Positions 39,988-47,434 of a DNA stretch of 47,434 nucleotides are shown in pieces. The stretch covers positions 272,240 through 319,673 of the forward strand of contig BJOX01000176.1 of the NCBI GenBank assembly GCA_009731375.1, written 5' to 3'. This DNA is from Paulinella micropora. Its lineage: Eukaryota; Cercozoa; Imbricatea; Euglyphida. A program made the position numbers and the translations under genes. Below the pieces are notes generated by a model, which saw only the letters and a list, made by a program, of their open reading frames with translations, was not told the origin of the DNA and made no database searches. Numbering within the stretch: the first letter of the stretch is position 1; every line of letters starts with the position of its first letter.

Positions 39988-42900
39988 GCTTTCTAATGCT
40001 GTTGTGCAGACTGGGCCAACGCTTCCTCTATGTGAAAACAAAGATGTGGGTACACAGAGACTGCAGCCCCAAGGTAGTCTCATACCCGTTCATACAGCAC
40101 GGTTACCAATGATAACTGATGCAAATAGGAAGGCGAGACTTGCGATGGAGGCGAGGAGGCCAATGGCAGACGTATCGCCTCGGCCAAGCAAACAACCACG
40201 AACAGACTCAATGTCTACGGTCGCGGCGGGTGGCGAGCAAAAAGACAATGTGTGTACTCAAGTACCACAAGACAATGTCGCTCAAATAGTAAACGCACCA
40301 GTACCGCAGAATAATAAAAATGTTAATGAGGTGAAGCAGGAGGAGAAGAAGGAGGAGTTGAAAAACTTAGAGACAAGACTCCAAAATTTGGAACGTAAAG
40401 TTCTTGTTCTCGCAGCCAATATACACAGGCCCGATGCTCTGTGTTATACGGAACTTTATTGTGAAACATTGAAGACAATATTAAAAGTTGGTAATGATAC
40501 GATGGCGAATATTAATATTGTCGGCAGGAAGTTTTTTAATCGATACCGGGACTGGGTGGACGGAAATATGAAAAAGTCAACGGGCACTCTCAAAGGAGTG
40601 AGCAGCCGGACGGATATCACGGGAATCATCACACTGACCTTTAAATTGAAATCCGCACGAGTATACCGTATGGACCTCTATGTCGTCCCCGGTTACCACG
40701 GGTCAATATTACTATCGTATGACCAATTGGCTACGATGGGGGCTGTGATTGATTGCGCCGCACGGCGAGTGATATATGGAGTAAAAAGAGGAGAAGAGAA
40801 CGATATTGATCCCTTCAACGCTACTGACTCTTATGAGGCTTATGAGCTGAGTCTAGCGACGGATCACAAAAAGATGGCCATCGCACATGAGGCACTTGAG
40901 GTGTACGTTCACCCCCATGTCGTAAGACCGGATGAACTGTCCTGGACCGACAATTGGGAATCCCAAGTGTGCACTGTCACAGTTCCGACATGCCATTGGG
41001 ACAAAAAGTCTATTGATGACTTAATCGAGAAGCGAAAGGAGGAGATTATATGTGTCGCACAAAGAAGCCCGTCGTTGGCGAGATTCGCGGAAGGAGTAGG
41101 AACAGATGTCCATATTACTAACGGATACTGTTTCCATGCGAAAGTAGGAGAAGAAAAAAGGGAGGCGTTTGTACCAAGGAGAACGGGGCGAATCCCGGAT
41201 ACTCCACCAGAAACTATTAAAAGTTTTATTACTGATTTCTGGGGTGACGAGCCCACGTGGCCGCGTTCACTGTCTGAAGTGAAGAAATGCTTACGGACTT
41301 TATTCGAAAATAATAAGCCGTATACTATTATCCTGCCATATAATGAGAAGGCGATATGGGCGCAGGAAATAAGGGACCGGCTTATTGATCATCCTATACC
41401 GGTACCCTCTCGCAAGCAACAGCTAGTGGTGGCTTGTCGTATGGGAACTCGTGAGCAGAGCAGTGCATACAAGCGGAAGCTCAGAGACCTCGACAAGTTG
41501 AAATTGATACCGCAAGCATTCACATGCTTTGATGGTTTTTACACCCGTAAAGCTCCTTTGCAATACGCGAGACTCATTGACATGCTGGTGGAGCTCGGTA
41601 AAGATGATGAGCCGGACACGGTCACGTATGAAAAGACGGGCCTAGATGATGTCTCGGAAGAGGACTTAGGCTTGGAGGAGGACAGAGAACCCCTCAAGCA
41701 ACATAAGCAGATGTCTGATGAAGATTTTCAAGAGGCGGCGCGGAAAATATTGGAAGAAGGAGTAGGCACGGAGAAGGAGAAGGAGCTTTTAAAAGCCAAA
41801 TTAGAGGCGAACAAGGAAATTTTTGACCCTCCACATGCAGGTGGTGTCAAGCCTGAAGATTTCACTGCGGTTATTTACAAAATACCGGGTGCGGAGCCGT
41901 CACCGGCACCACGAAGGGCGAATTTGAGTATACATGAGGCGAAGATAGCGGAGGAGCTAGCAAGACAGCTGCTCAATGAGGACTTTATTGAGAGATCAAC
42001 ATCTCCAATAGTCTCACAACCGAGAATAGTGCCGAAGCCAGGAGGAGAATGGCGCCTGACAGTTAACTATGCTCGTGTTAACAAGGTGCTGGAGGAAGAG
42101 AGAAATCCTCTCCCGACATTAGAAGAAGGAAGGAGAGTACTGCGGAATGCAAAATTCTATTCGGTCATTGACCTTAAGAATGGCTTCTGGCAGATACCAC
42201 TGGAGGAAAAGTCCAGATGGCTGACGGCGTTTGTGGTGGGTATGGAAATATACCAATGGAAAGTGCTTCCGATGGGCCTCAAGCAAGCCCCAGGACTTTT
42301 CCAGAAGGCGATGCAGAAGATGTTGAGCAGTCAGTACGATGATTTGTCTGACGGTGGCTTTATGAGAAGGCGGGGACAGAAGGCGGGAGAATATGCATTT
42401 TGCTATATCGATGACATTATCGTATACTCTAACACAATGGAGGAGCATATCGATCATTTGTCCGATATATTCAGGCGCATCGGAGCTTTTGGCCTGAAGT
42501 GCAATCTAAAGAAGTGTCAACTTGCCAAGACGAGTGTGACATACTTAGGGTACGAGATCTCCCATAATCGAGTCTCGATATCCAAAGAGAAGAGGGAGGA
42601 GATTATGAATCGACCGATACCGAAGAACCGCACTGAATTGCACTCATTCCTTGCGATGGCGCAATACTATAGCCAGTTTATACCCGATTGGGGTGCAACA
42701 CGGGCTAAAGTGGAGAAAATGATAGATTTTGGAGACTTTGAGAAGTGGGACGAAGAGGCTTTGCAAGCGTTTCATGCGCTCAAAGATCTCATTTACAAAG
42801 ACCCGAAAGACGGAGGACTGGTGTTAACGATGCCCGACTTTACGAAACAATTCGTAGTCGATACAGACGCATCTAAGTTTGCGATTGGGGCTGTATTACA

Positions 42901-45742
42901 ACAAGAGGATGAGGAGAAGAAATTACGCCCAATCATGTTTATTAGTAGGAAGTTGTGTGCGGCGGAGAGAAACTATTGCACAAGGCAAAGAGAGGCGTTG
43001 GCGGTAGTGTGGGCCCTCAAGAGGCTCAGAGAGTATTTGTGGGGAGGACCTCAATTTACTGTCAGAACTGATCATCATAACCTGTTATGGTTGATGAATC
43101 ATGAACAGACGGGACGGCTGGCGCGGTGGCAAGCGTTCTTGTCTTGTTTCGATTTTACAATGGTCCATCTACCGGGAAAGCGAAATGTGGTCGCTGATAG
43201 CCTCTCTAGGCTAGAGTTTAACTCAGAAGTATCGGCGTTGGTGTCCACGGTGGAGATGGAAGACTTGTCCACTGACAAGGTGTATGAGGTCAGCCACATT
43301 GAGGCGATGGAGATGGCGAGTGGAGTCCGATATGACCGCACAGGTCTACGGTACAGTCCACAAGGCCCGGATCACGGGATATGTTGTGAGCTACATACCC
43401 AGGAGGACGCTGAGTGGTCCTATGAGGTATATGAGAATGCGAAGGCGAACATAAGAGAGGAAGAGGAGACGCAGGAAGTTTATGCGGAGCCTCCTCAAGA
43501 GCGGAGAAGTGACCTAGACGATGACCCGGAAAGAATCGGGGTACGGCTAGAAGATGGTACTATCCATATAGCCTCGCCTACCGCATGGAGGCAACAACAG
43601 GCTCAAGATCCGGAGTTTAAAGAACTGATACAGTTATATCAGAACCCGGATGAGCTACGGATGACGAAAGCGATCAAAGATCAGATGAAGGAGATGGGAT
43701 GGAGAGATGGTCTACTGTGGTACAAGGGCCTTCACGGTCGCTATGCGTCACAGCCGGACAAATGGACCCTTTGGGTACCGGAGAGTCTGAGACGATTTAT
43801 ATTTGTCGCAGCCCACAATTGCCCACTTTTGGCGCATCCGGGTCGACAACGAACTCATATGTTCGTAGCGAGGCGATTCTGGTGGAAGAAGATGAAGGAG
43901 GAGATAGATCAGGCGGTGGATGCATGCATCCCGTGCAAGATAAACAAAACACCACTGAAGGCAAATTTCGGCCTGATTGGCGAATTTCCTCTTCATGCGG
44001 GGATGTTTGAGTTTATACACATTGATCATGTGGGACCTTTCCCAGAATCGAAGGATGGTTACAAATACCTCCTTACGGCTATTGACAGAGCCACCAACTA
44101 TGTGTGGATCATCCCTGTCAAAGACGTTACCGGCAAGACGACGGCCGAGGCGCTGATCGATAGGATCATCTCACAGATCGGAGTACCAAGAAAGATATGT
44201 TCTGATCGAGGCTCGGACTTTAATAACGAGGTCATCGACAAACTATCTAAGTATTACGGGATGAAATGGCAATATGTTACTGCCTATAACCCGCGAGCAA
44301 ATGGGAAAATCGAGCGGGTACACAGACCCCTCAAAGCCTCGCTAAAGATGTATTGCACGAAGAAGGAGAATCAAAGAGCATGGGTCGAGGCAGCACCATC
44401 ATTTGCGTTTGCAATGAACTGTCTACCCTCTACGGCGTTAGGAGGCTCGAAGAGCTCAATCTCGCCATATCAGTTAGTATATGGGCGTGAGCCTGATATC
44501 CCGACTTCGCTCCTTCACCCAAAAGACACTTGGGCGGATGCGGATGAGTTGTTTGGGATGAGACTTAGAGTGAAGATGGAGGCGGAACAAATAGTCAGGG
44601 CGCATAGAGAGGCGGAGCGCCGAAAGACTGATGCTGAAGGGGTGCGACAAGCGCACTTGGATCAGATCAAGTTCCAGGTCGGGGATATTGTACTATTGTA
44701 CCATCCTCAAGTCCCGAAGGGAGTCAGCTCTAAGCTGTTCACTCACTGGAAAGGACCTTATCAGATTATGGAACAGACGGGACCTCTGAATTACAAGATC
44801 AGGGGTAGAGGGAAGGTGCAAATTGTGAATGTAAGAAGGCTGATTAAGTATGATCCCTTCTTACTGGAAGATGAATCCGTTGAGGAGGCGTTAAAACGGA
44901 TGAAGGATGATTTCAAAGAGGTGCCGCCCATCCACAAGGAGGCTGGCATAGACCAAGACGATGCTTATCGGGCACCGATAGCTGAGAAGGAGGAGAGTGA
45001 GGTGGACAGCAAGGAGAAGACTGACCGCATAAGCGCGGTGGGGACTCAGTCCAAGTCTCCGCGAGAGCATAGCGGAAAGAAGGAGAAGATCACAGAGGCG
45101 CAGCTAAGGAGAGCGCGGAATGATCTTATCAACGACCAACCGAGGAAGGCGATGAGGTCGATGAGATCAAAGGACGTCCACCAGGAGGAGGAGGGGACGG
45201 ACACTGACCCAAACGCGGGCAACGTTGAGATTGTCCATGAGCGATGGAAGGAAGGCGATGCGATAGCAACCATCGCATGGGTGAAAAATGTTTTCTATCT
45301 GATGAGACCAGCGGAACAACATGTCGCTGATGACACTCTCTCAGACTTATACTTGATGCGGGTCGTGGCGGTCCCACGACAGATGCGTGTCACACGGACA
45401 CTCAAAATATCATCAGCCGCAAAGATAGTACAACCGATACTCCAGTTCTGGAGAAGTATGGACCCGGTTGAGGATCCAAAGGCAAGACATTATCTGCCAG
45501 TATATAAAGACGCAAAAAGTCTCGAGACATGGGATGATACAATTACTCCCAGAGACAAGGATTACACTGCGTGGACCATTCAGACACTGCCAAGAGGAGT
45601 GCTTGATGTCCCTTTTGAATTATCGTTGGGCGGAATCCCTAATAAGATCTGGGACATTCTCGAACAGTCAAAGTTCGATCTGACTTTTGTTGGTGGTCCT
45701 CCACCAGGCAAAGAAATCCGCGCCAGACGACGAAGGCAGTGA
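39929..45742 (+). CDS. pol: Gypsy Pol: protease, RT, RNase H, integrase, C-terminal extension
   Basis: Same frame as gag. Residues counted from 39962. Protease-like: NDTMANINIV with Asp179, then YVVPGYHGSILLSYDQL; the usual DTG/DSG reads DTM. RT: VIDLKNGFWQIPL (Asp737), MGLKQAPGLFQ, CYIDDIIVYS (Asp817, Asp818). RNase H: VDTDASKFAIGAVL (Asp967/969), YCTRQREALAVVWAL, RTDHHNLLWL. Integrase: H1285-x6-H1292 and C1322-x2-C1325 zinc site, then Asp1355, Asp1415 and Glu1451 with the D,35,E spacing. A GPY/F-type module follows (HWKGPYQIMEQTGPLNYKI). The last ~300 residues are charged and end in a folded-looking domain of unknown type (DAIATIAWVKNVFYLMRP, DLYLMRVVAVPRQM). No chromodomain is recognised. 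Expression is likely by readthrough of the gag UGA. Confidence 0.88.
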   Translation: MEGEEERKEKTVKFNPKVTVLSNAVVQTGPTLPLCENKDVGTQRLQPQGSLIPVHTARLPMITDANRKARLAMEARRPMADVSPRPSKQPRTDSMSTVAAGGEQKDNVCTQVPQDNVAQIVNAPVPQNNKNVNEVKQEEKKEELKNLETRLQNLERKVLVLAANIHRPDALCYTELYCETLKTILKVGNDTMANINIVGRKFFNRYRDWVDGNMKKSTGTLKGVSSRTDITGIITLTFKLKSARVYRMDLYVVPGYHGSILLSYDQLATMGAVIDCAARRVIYGVKRGEENDIDPFNATDSYEAYELSLATDHKKMAIAHEALEVYVHPHVVRPDELSWTDNWESQVCTVTVPTCHWDKKSIDDLIEKRKEEIICVAQRSPSLARFAEGVGTDVHITNGYCFHAKVGEEKREAFVPRRTGRIPDTPPETIKSFITDFWGDEPTWPRSLSEVKKCLRTLFENNKPYTIILPYNEKAIWAQEIRDRLIDHPIPVPSRKQQLVVACRMGTREQSSAYKRKLRDLDKLKLIPQAFTCFDGFYTRKAPLQYARLIDMLVELGKDDEPDTVTYEKTGLDDVSEEDLGLEEDREPLKQHKQMSDEDFQEAARKILEEGVGTEKEKELLKAKLEANKEIFDPPHAGGVKPEDFTAVIYKIPGAEPSPAPRRANLSIHEAKIAEELARQLLNEDFIERSTSPIVSQPRIVPKPGGEWRLTVNYARVNKVLEEERNPLPTLEEGRRVLRNAKFYSVIDLKNGFWQIPLEEKSRWLTAFVVGMEIYQWKVLPMGLKQAPGLFQKAMQKMLSSQYDDLSDGGFMRRRGQKAGEYAFCYIDDIIVYSNTMEEHIDHLSDIFRRIGAFGLKCNLKKCQLAKTSVTYLGYEISHNRVSISKEKREEIMNRPIPKNRTELHSFLAMAQYYSQFIPDWGATRAKVEKMIDFGDFEKWDEEALQAFHALKDLIYKDPKDGGLVLTMPDFTKQFVVDTDASKFAIGAVLQQEDEEKKLRPIMFISRKLCAAERNYCTRQREALAVVWALKRLREYLWGGPQFTVRTDHHNLLWLMNHEQTGRLARWQAFLSCFDFTMVHLPGKRNVVADSLSRLEFNSEVSALVSTVEMEDLSTDKVYEVSHIEAMEMASGVRYDRTGLRYSPQGPDHGICCELHTQEDAEWSYEVYENAKANIREEEETQEVYAEPPQERRSDLDDDPERIGVRLEDGTIHIASPTAWRQQQAQDPEFKELIQLYQNPDELRMTKAIKDQMKEMGWRDGLLWYKGLHGRYASQPDKWTLWVPESLRRFIFVAAHNCPLLAHPGRQRTHMFVARRFWWKKMKEEIDQAVDACIPCKINKTPLKANFGLIGEFPLHAGMFEFIHIDHVGPFPESKDGYKYLLTAIDRATNYVWIIPVKDVTGKTTAEALIDRIISQIGVPRKICSDRGSDFNNEVIDKLSKYYGMKWQYVTAYNPRANGKIERVHRPLKASLKMYCTKKENQRAWVEAAPSFAFAMNCLPSTALGGSKSSISPYQLVYGREPDIPTSLLHPKDTWADADELFGMRLRVKMEAEQIVRAHREAERRKTDAEGVRQAHLDQIKFQVGDIVLLYHPQVPKGVSSKLFTHWKGPYQIMEQTGPLNYKIRGRGKVQIVNVRRLIKYDPFLLEDESVEEALKRMKDDFKEVPPIHKEAGIDQDDAYRAPIAEKEESEVDSKEKTDRISAVGTQSKSPREHSGKKEKITEAQLRRARNDLINDQPRKAMRSMRSKDVHQEEEGTDTDPNAGNVEIVHERWKEGDAIATIAWVKNVFYLMRPAEQHVADDTLSDLYLMRVVAVPRQMRVTRTLKISSAAKIVQPILQFWRSMDPVEDPKARHYLPVYKDAKSLETWDDTITPRDKDYTAWTIQTLPRGVLDVPFELSLGGIPNKIWDILEQSKFDLTFVGGPPPGKEIRARRRRQ

Positions 45743-46566
45743 CAAAGAAACTATTTTTCTTTATGCGTCTCAAATAAACTGATTGATTGCCCACGGCGTA
45801 TCATGATTTGATCATGCATCATCAGTTATCAATATGAATATTAAAAAGACTCAGTGATATAACTTGGCATTCGATCGCAACATACGAGTGCGAAAGGTCG
45901 ATCGACGATGATACTACACCGTATACGGGGATCGCTAGTGTATTGAGCGATGGTGTTCCCGGGTATGACCCTTTCCAAGTCCTGGGATGATGTTCTCGAA
46001 AATGAAATGTTCTCTGAAACTTTCATTAAATTATTTTTTACGATAGATTATATACTGTCGTACCTGAGCACGGTCAATCTCTACTTGTGTCGGTATATCG
46101 CAGGGTCGGGTACATACACCTCGACTTCGGATATAGCTATTAGGACTGGCCCCCTAATACTATATCATAGGATATCCGCCTTATACAAGGGTATGTCATT
46201 AAAAAAGACAATGTACTTACGATCTCCCTGTGAATAATAATAATAATAATGATAATGATAAGAAGAAGAAGGAGATCAAAGGGGGAATCGTACTACAGCA
46301 CCACGTTGCTTGTATTTTTTTATTAATTGTACGTTTGTTCTTGACATACTGCCGAAAAAAAGAAAAAAGAAAAAAATTGAGGGGAAGGAGTTCAAAATTT
46401 ACAAGAAAGGCTAGAGAATCCGCTTTGACGTGCCGTATGAGATATATTTATCGTCTTTTAGCGTCTATCCGTGGGTCGATGCGCTGTGTGGCATGACTCC
46501 ATAGCGCATACTATTTGCAGAAAGAAATCAGAAGGTGTATGACGAAAATGCTATTTCCGTCATAAA
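45743..46566 (+). other. Gypsy 3' untranslated region
   Basis: AT-rich. AATAAA at 45773-45778. A perfect small palindrome CATGATTTGATCATG lies near 45802. A 95-codon ORF at 45950-46237 is rich in hydrophobic residues (TIDYILSYLSTVNLYLCRY) but has no recognised homology and may be chance. Confidence 0.5.
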
Positions 46567-46581
46567 ATCGGGAGGGGGTAC
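46567..46581 (+). promoter_or_regulatory. Gypsy polypurine tract
   Basis: ATCGGGAGGGGGTAC directly precedes TGTAGGCATC, matching the start of the 5' LTR. Confidence 0.8.
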
Positions 46582-46597
46582 TGTAGGCATCACCCCC
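46582..46597 (+). repeat. Gypsy 3' LTR, first 16 bases only
   Basis: TGTAGGCATCACCCCC, identical to 36206-36221, then a gap. Confidence 0.8.
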
Positions 46598-46607
46598 NNN
46601 NNNNNNN
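46598..46607. other. Assembly gap (10 N) inside the 3' LTR
   Basis: The gap begins at a C run that in the 5' LTR is CCCCCCGG. Confidence 0.99.
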
Positions 46608-46808
46608 TGCCAATACAGACCTGAGTGACGGTCGTTGTTCCAACCGTATTAATAGATCCGATGACCTCCATTTTGAGTTGAAACATCCTCCCCAGCCCCT
46701 AGTCACTCATCGTCCCCCCGACCTAGTGTCGGTCTGTACTATCCCGGCCTATACTAAGTTGAGTGTGCCGTGTCACCCGTAGTGTCCCCTCCACTTCCTC
46801 TTTGTGCT
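46608..46808. repeat. Second copy of the gypsy 5' flank
   Basis: Matches 36028-36205 (tgccaatacagacctgag ... cctctttgtgc) with a 22-bp insertion (about 46651-46672) and several substitutions. It then continues into ttcccctcgccg, where the 5' side continues into the LTR. Confidence 0.85.
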
Positions 46809-47434
46809 TCCCCTCGCCGTAGCCCGACGCCTGTCGATTCCGCCACCCGGAGCAGATTCGAAGCTCACCACTGGAACCCAGCCCATAAACTTGCCACCTG
46901 CATCCACTCGAATTTCCCGCAGGCGTGCCGCCCTGATCCCCACCTGATGATTCTTTCCGGCTTTTAATAGCCCCCTGATGCCCCCCTGCTCGTTGTAGTC
47001 CCGGTCGCTCAGCCCAGAGGTAACGGTAGGCAAGGAAAGGCTCCCCCGGACCTTTGCTACCCCCACCAAGGCCCCTCCAGCTCTGAAACGCCATGCTTGA
47101 AACGAACCTGAGAGCCGATAACACGAGATGATATATATATCCCCTATCCTTCCTCTCAATCATCCCTTCTCCCCCCAAAGGGTCAGAGTCCTCCTTCAAT
47201 TCCGCGTATAGGCCCCCTTATAACTAAACATTCGACAATCTTGGGGGTATCCCTTTTTCCGAAATTTTCCATGAAGTATATGGACTTTTTTGAAAACGTG
47301 TGGAAATGAAAGGAAATCAATTCACTGATTGCAGAACATATAAAAATAATATTAAAACATGTTTTTATTAATTGTAATACACTTTAACTTCATCTTCAGA
47401 GGTGGGCAGGAACCGGTCCGACACGGTAATCTTT
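46809..47434. other. No confident gene
   Basis: Overlapping minus-strand ORFs (47199-46723, 47159-46773) have amino-acid text such as KAGKNHQVGIRAARLREIRV, but no recognised domain. The rest is AT-rich with no exon signal I can defend. Confidence 0.35.

Larger units (their letters stand above)
36206..46597 (+). mobile_element. Ty3/gypsy LTR retrotransposon, coding region intact, single-UGA gag-pol
   Basis: Starts with TGTAGGCATCACCCCC (36206), and the same sequence follows a PPT at 46582, giving the LTR starts. Inside are a ~790-bp leader, gag (37229-39928) and pol (to 45742). The two are in one frame, separated by a single UGA. Pol order is protease, RT, RNase H, integrase with GPY/F module, then a ~300-residue extension, i.e. 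the Ty3/gypsy order. No other stop or frameshift is seen over 2,838 codons, so this copy is young or still active. The 3' LTR is interrupted by a 10-N gap. Confidence 0.88.

Noticed and set aside
46723-47199. Overlapping minus-strand ORFs at the window end
   Set aside because: Two frames equally open, no domain, no splice or start context; not called as a gene.

Overview
The window is nuclear DNA from a eukaryote. It has a spliced gene with GT..AG introns, very large simple-repeat arrays, assembly gaps and several LTR retrotransposons. I cannot name the clade from sequence alone. Long tetranucleotide-filled introns together with Ty1/copia and Ty3/gypsy elements would fit an alga or other protist, but this is a guess. 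No tRNA, rRNA, CRISPR array or bacterial-type operon is visible.

Region 1 (1-10028): one plus-strand host gene, an ArfGAP1-like Arf GTPase-activating protein. Its short exons sit in introns made almost wholly of microsatellites. Ten or eleven exons can be chained with matching splice phases, from the second half of the zinc finger (CIECSGVHRSLGVH) to an acidic C-terminus. The 5' end lies outside the window, and one internal exon seems to be missing between 6817 and 9060. Many exons are followed or preceded by a degenerate second copy (an 'exon echo') that differs mostly at synonymous sites.

Region 2 (about 10030-15698): relics. A weak minus-strand coding remnant is followed by an ORF resembling a transposon-associated 'HGKxxCD' domain, a decayed copia-type gag with a Cys/His cluster, and a C2HC-finger ORF cut off by the next element.

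Region 3 (15699-23804): a nearly complete but inactivated minus-strand Ty1/copia element. Its two ~300-bp LTRs are about 97% identical, and it has a PPT and a PBS. The order is gag, MYND zinc finger, protease remnant, integrase, RT and RNase H, with several stops and frameshifts. Region 4 (23805-30724): a second minus-strand element or gene with a gag-like ORF1 that overlaps ORF2 by ATGA; a retropepsin-like domain straddles the junction. Downstream it breaks into several frames.

Region 5 (30725-36205): AT-rich sequence with a diverged 413-bp tandem repeat and a recent 176-bp duplication, then microsatellites, then small host exon candidates, one with its own echo. Region 6 (36206-46597): an intact-looking plus-strand Ty3/gypsy element. 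gag (with a CCCH finger and RGG box) and pol share one frame and are separated by a single UGA, which suggests stop-codon readthrough. The 3' LTR is cut by a gap, after which the sequence repeats the 5' flank, as if the uninserted allele had been appended.
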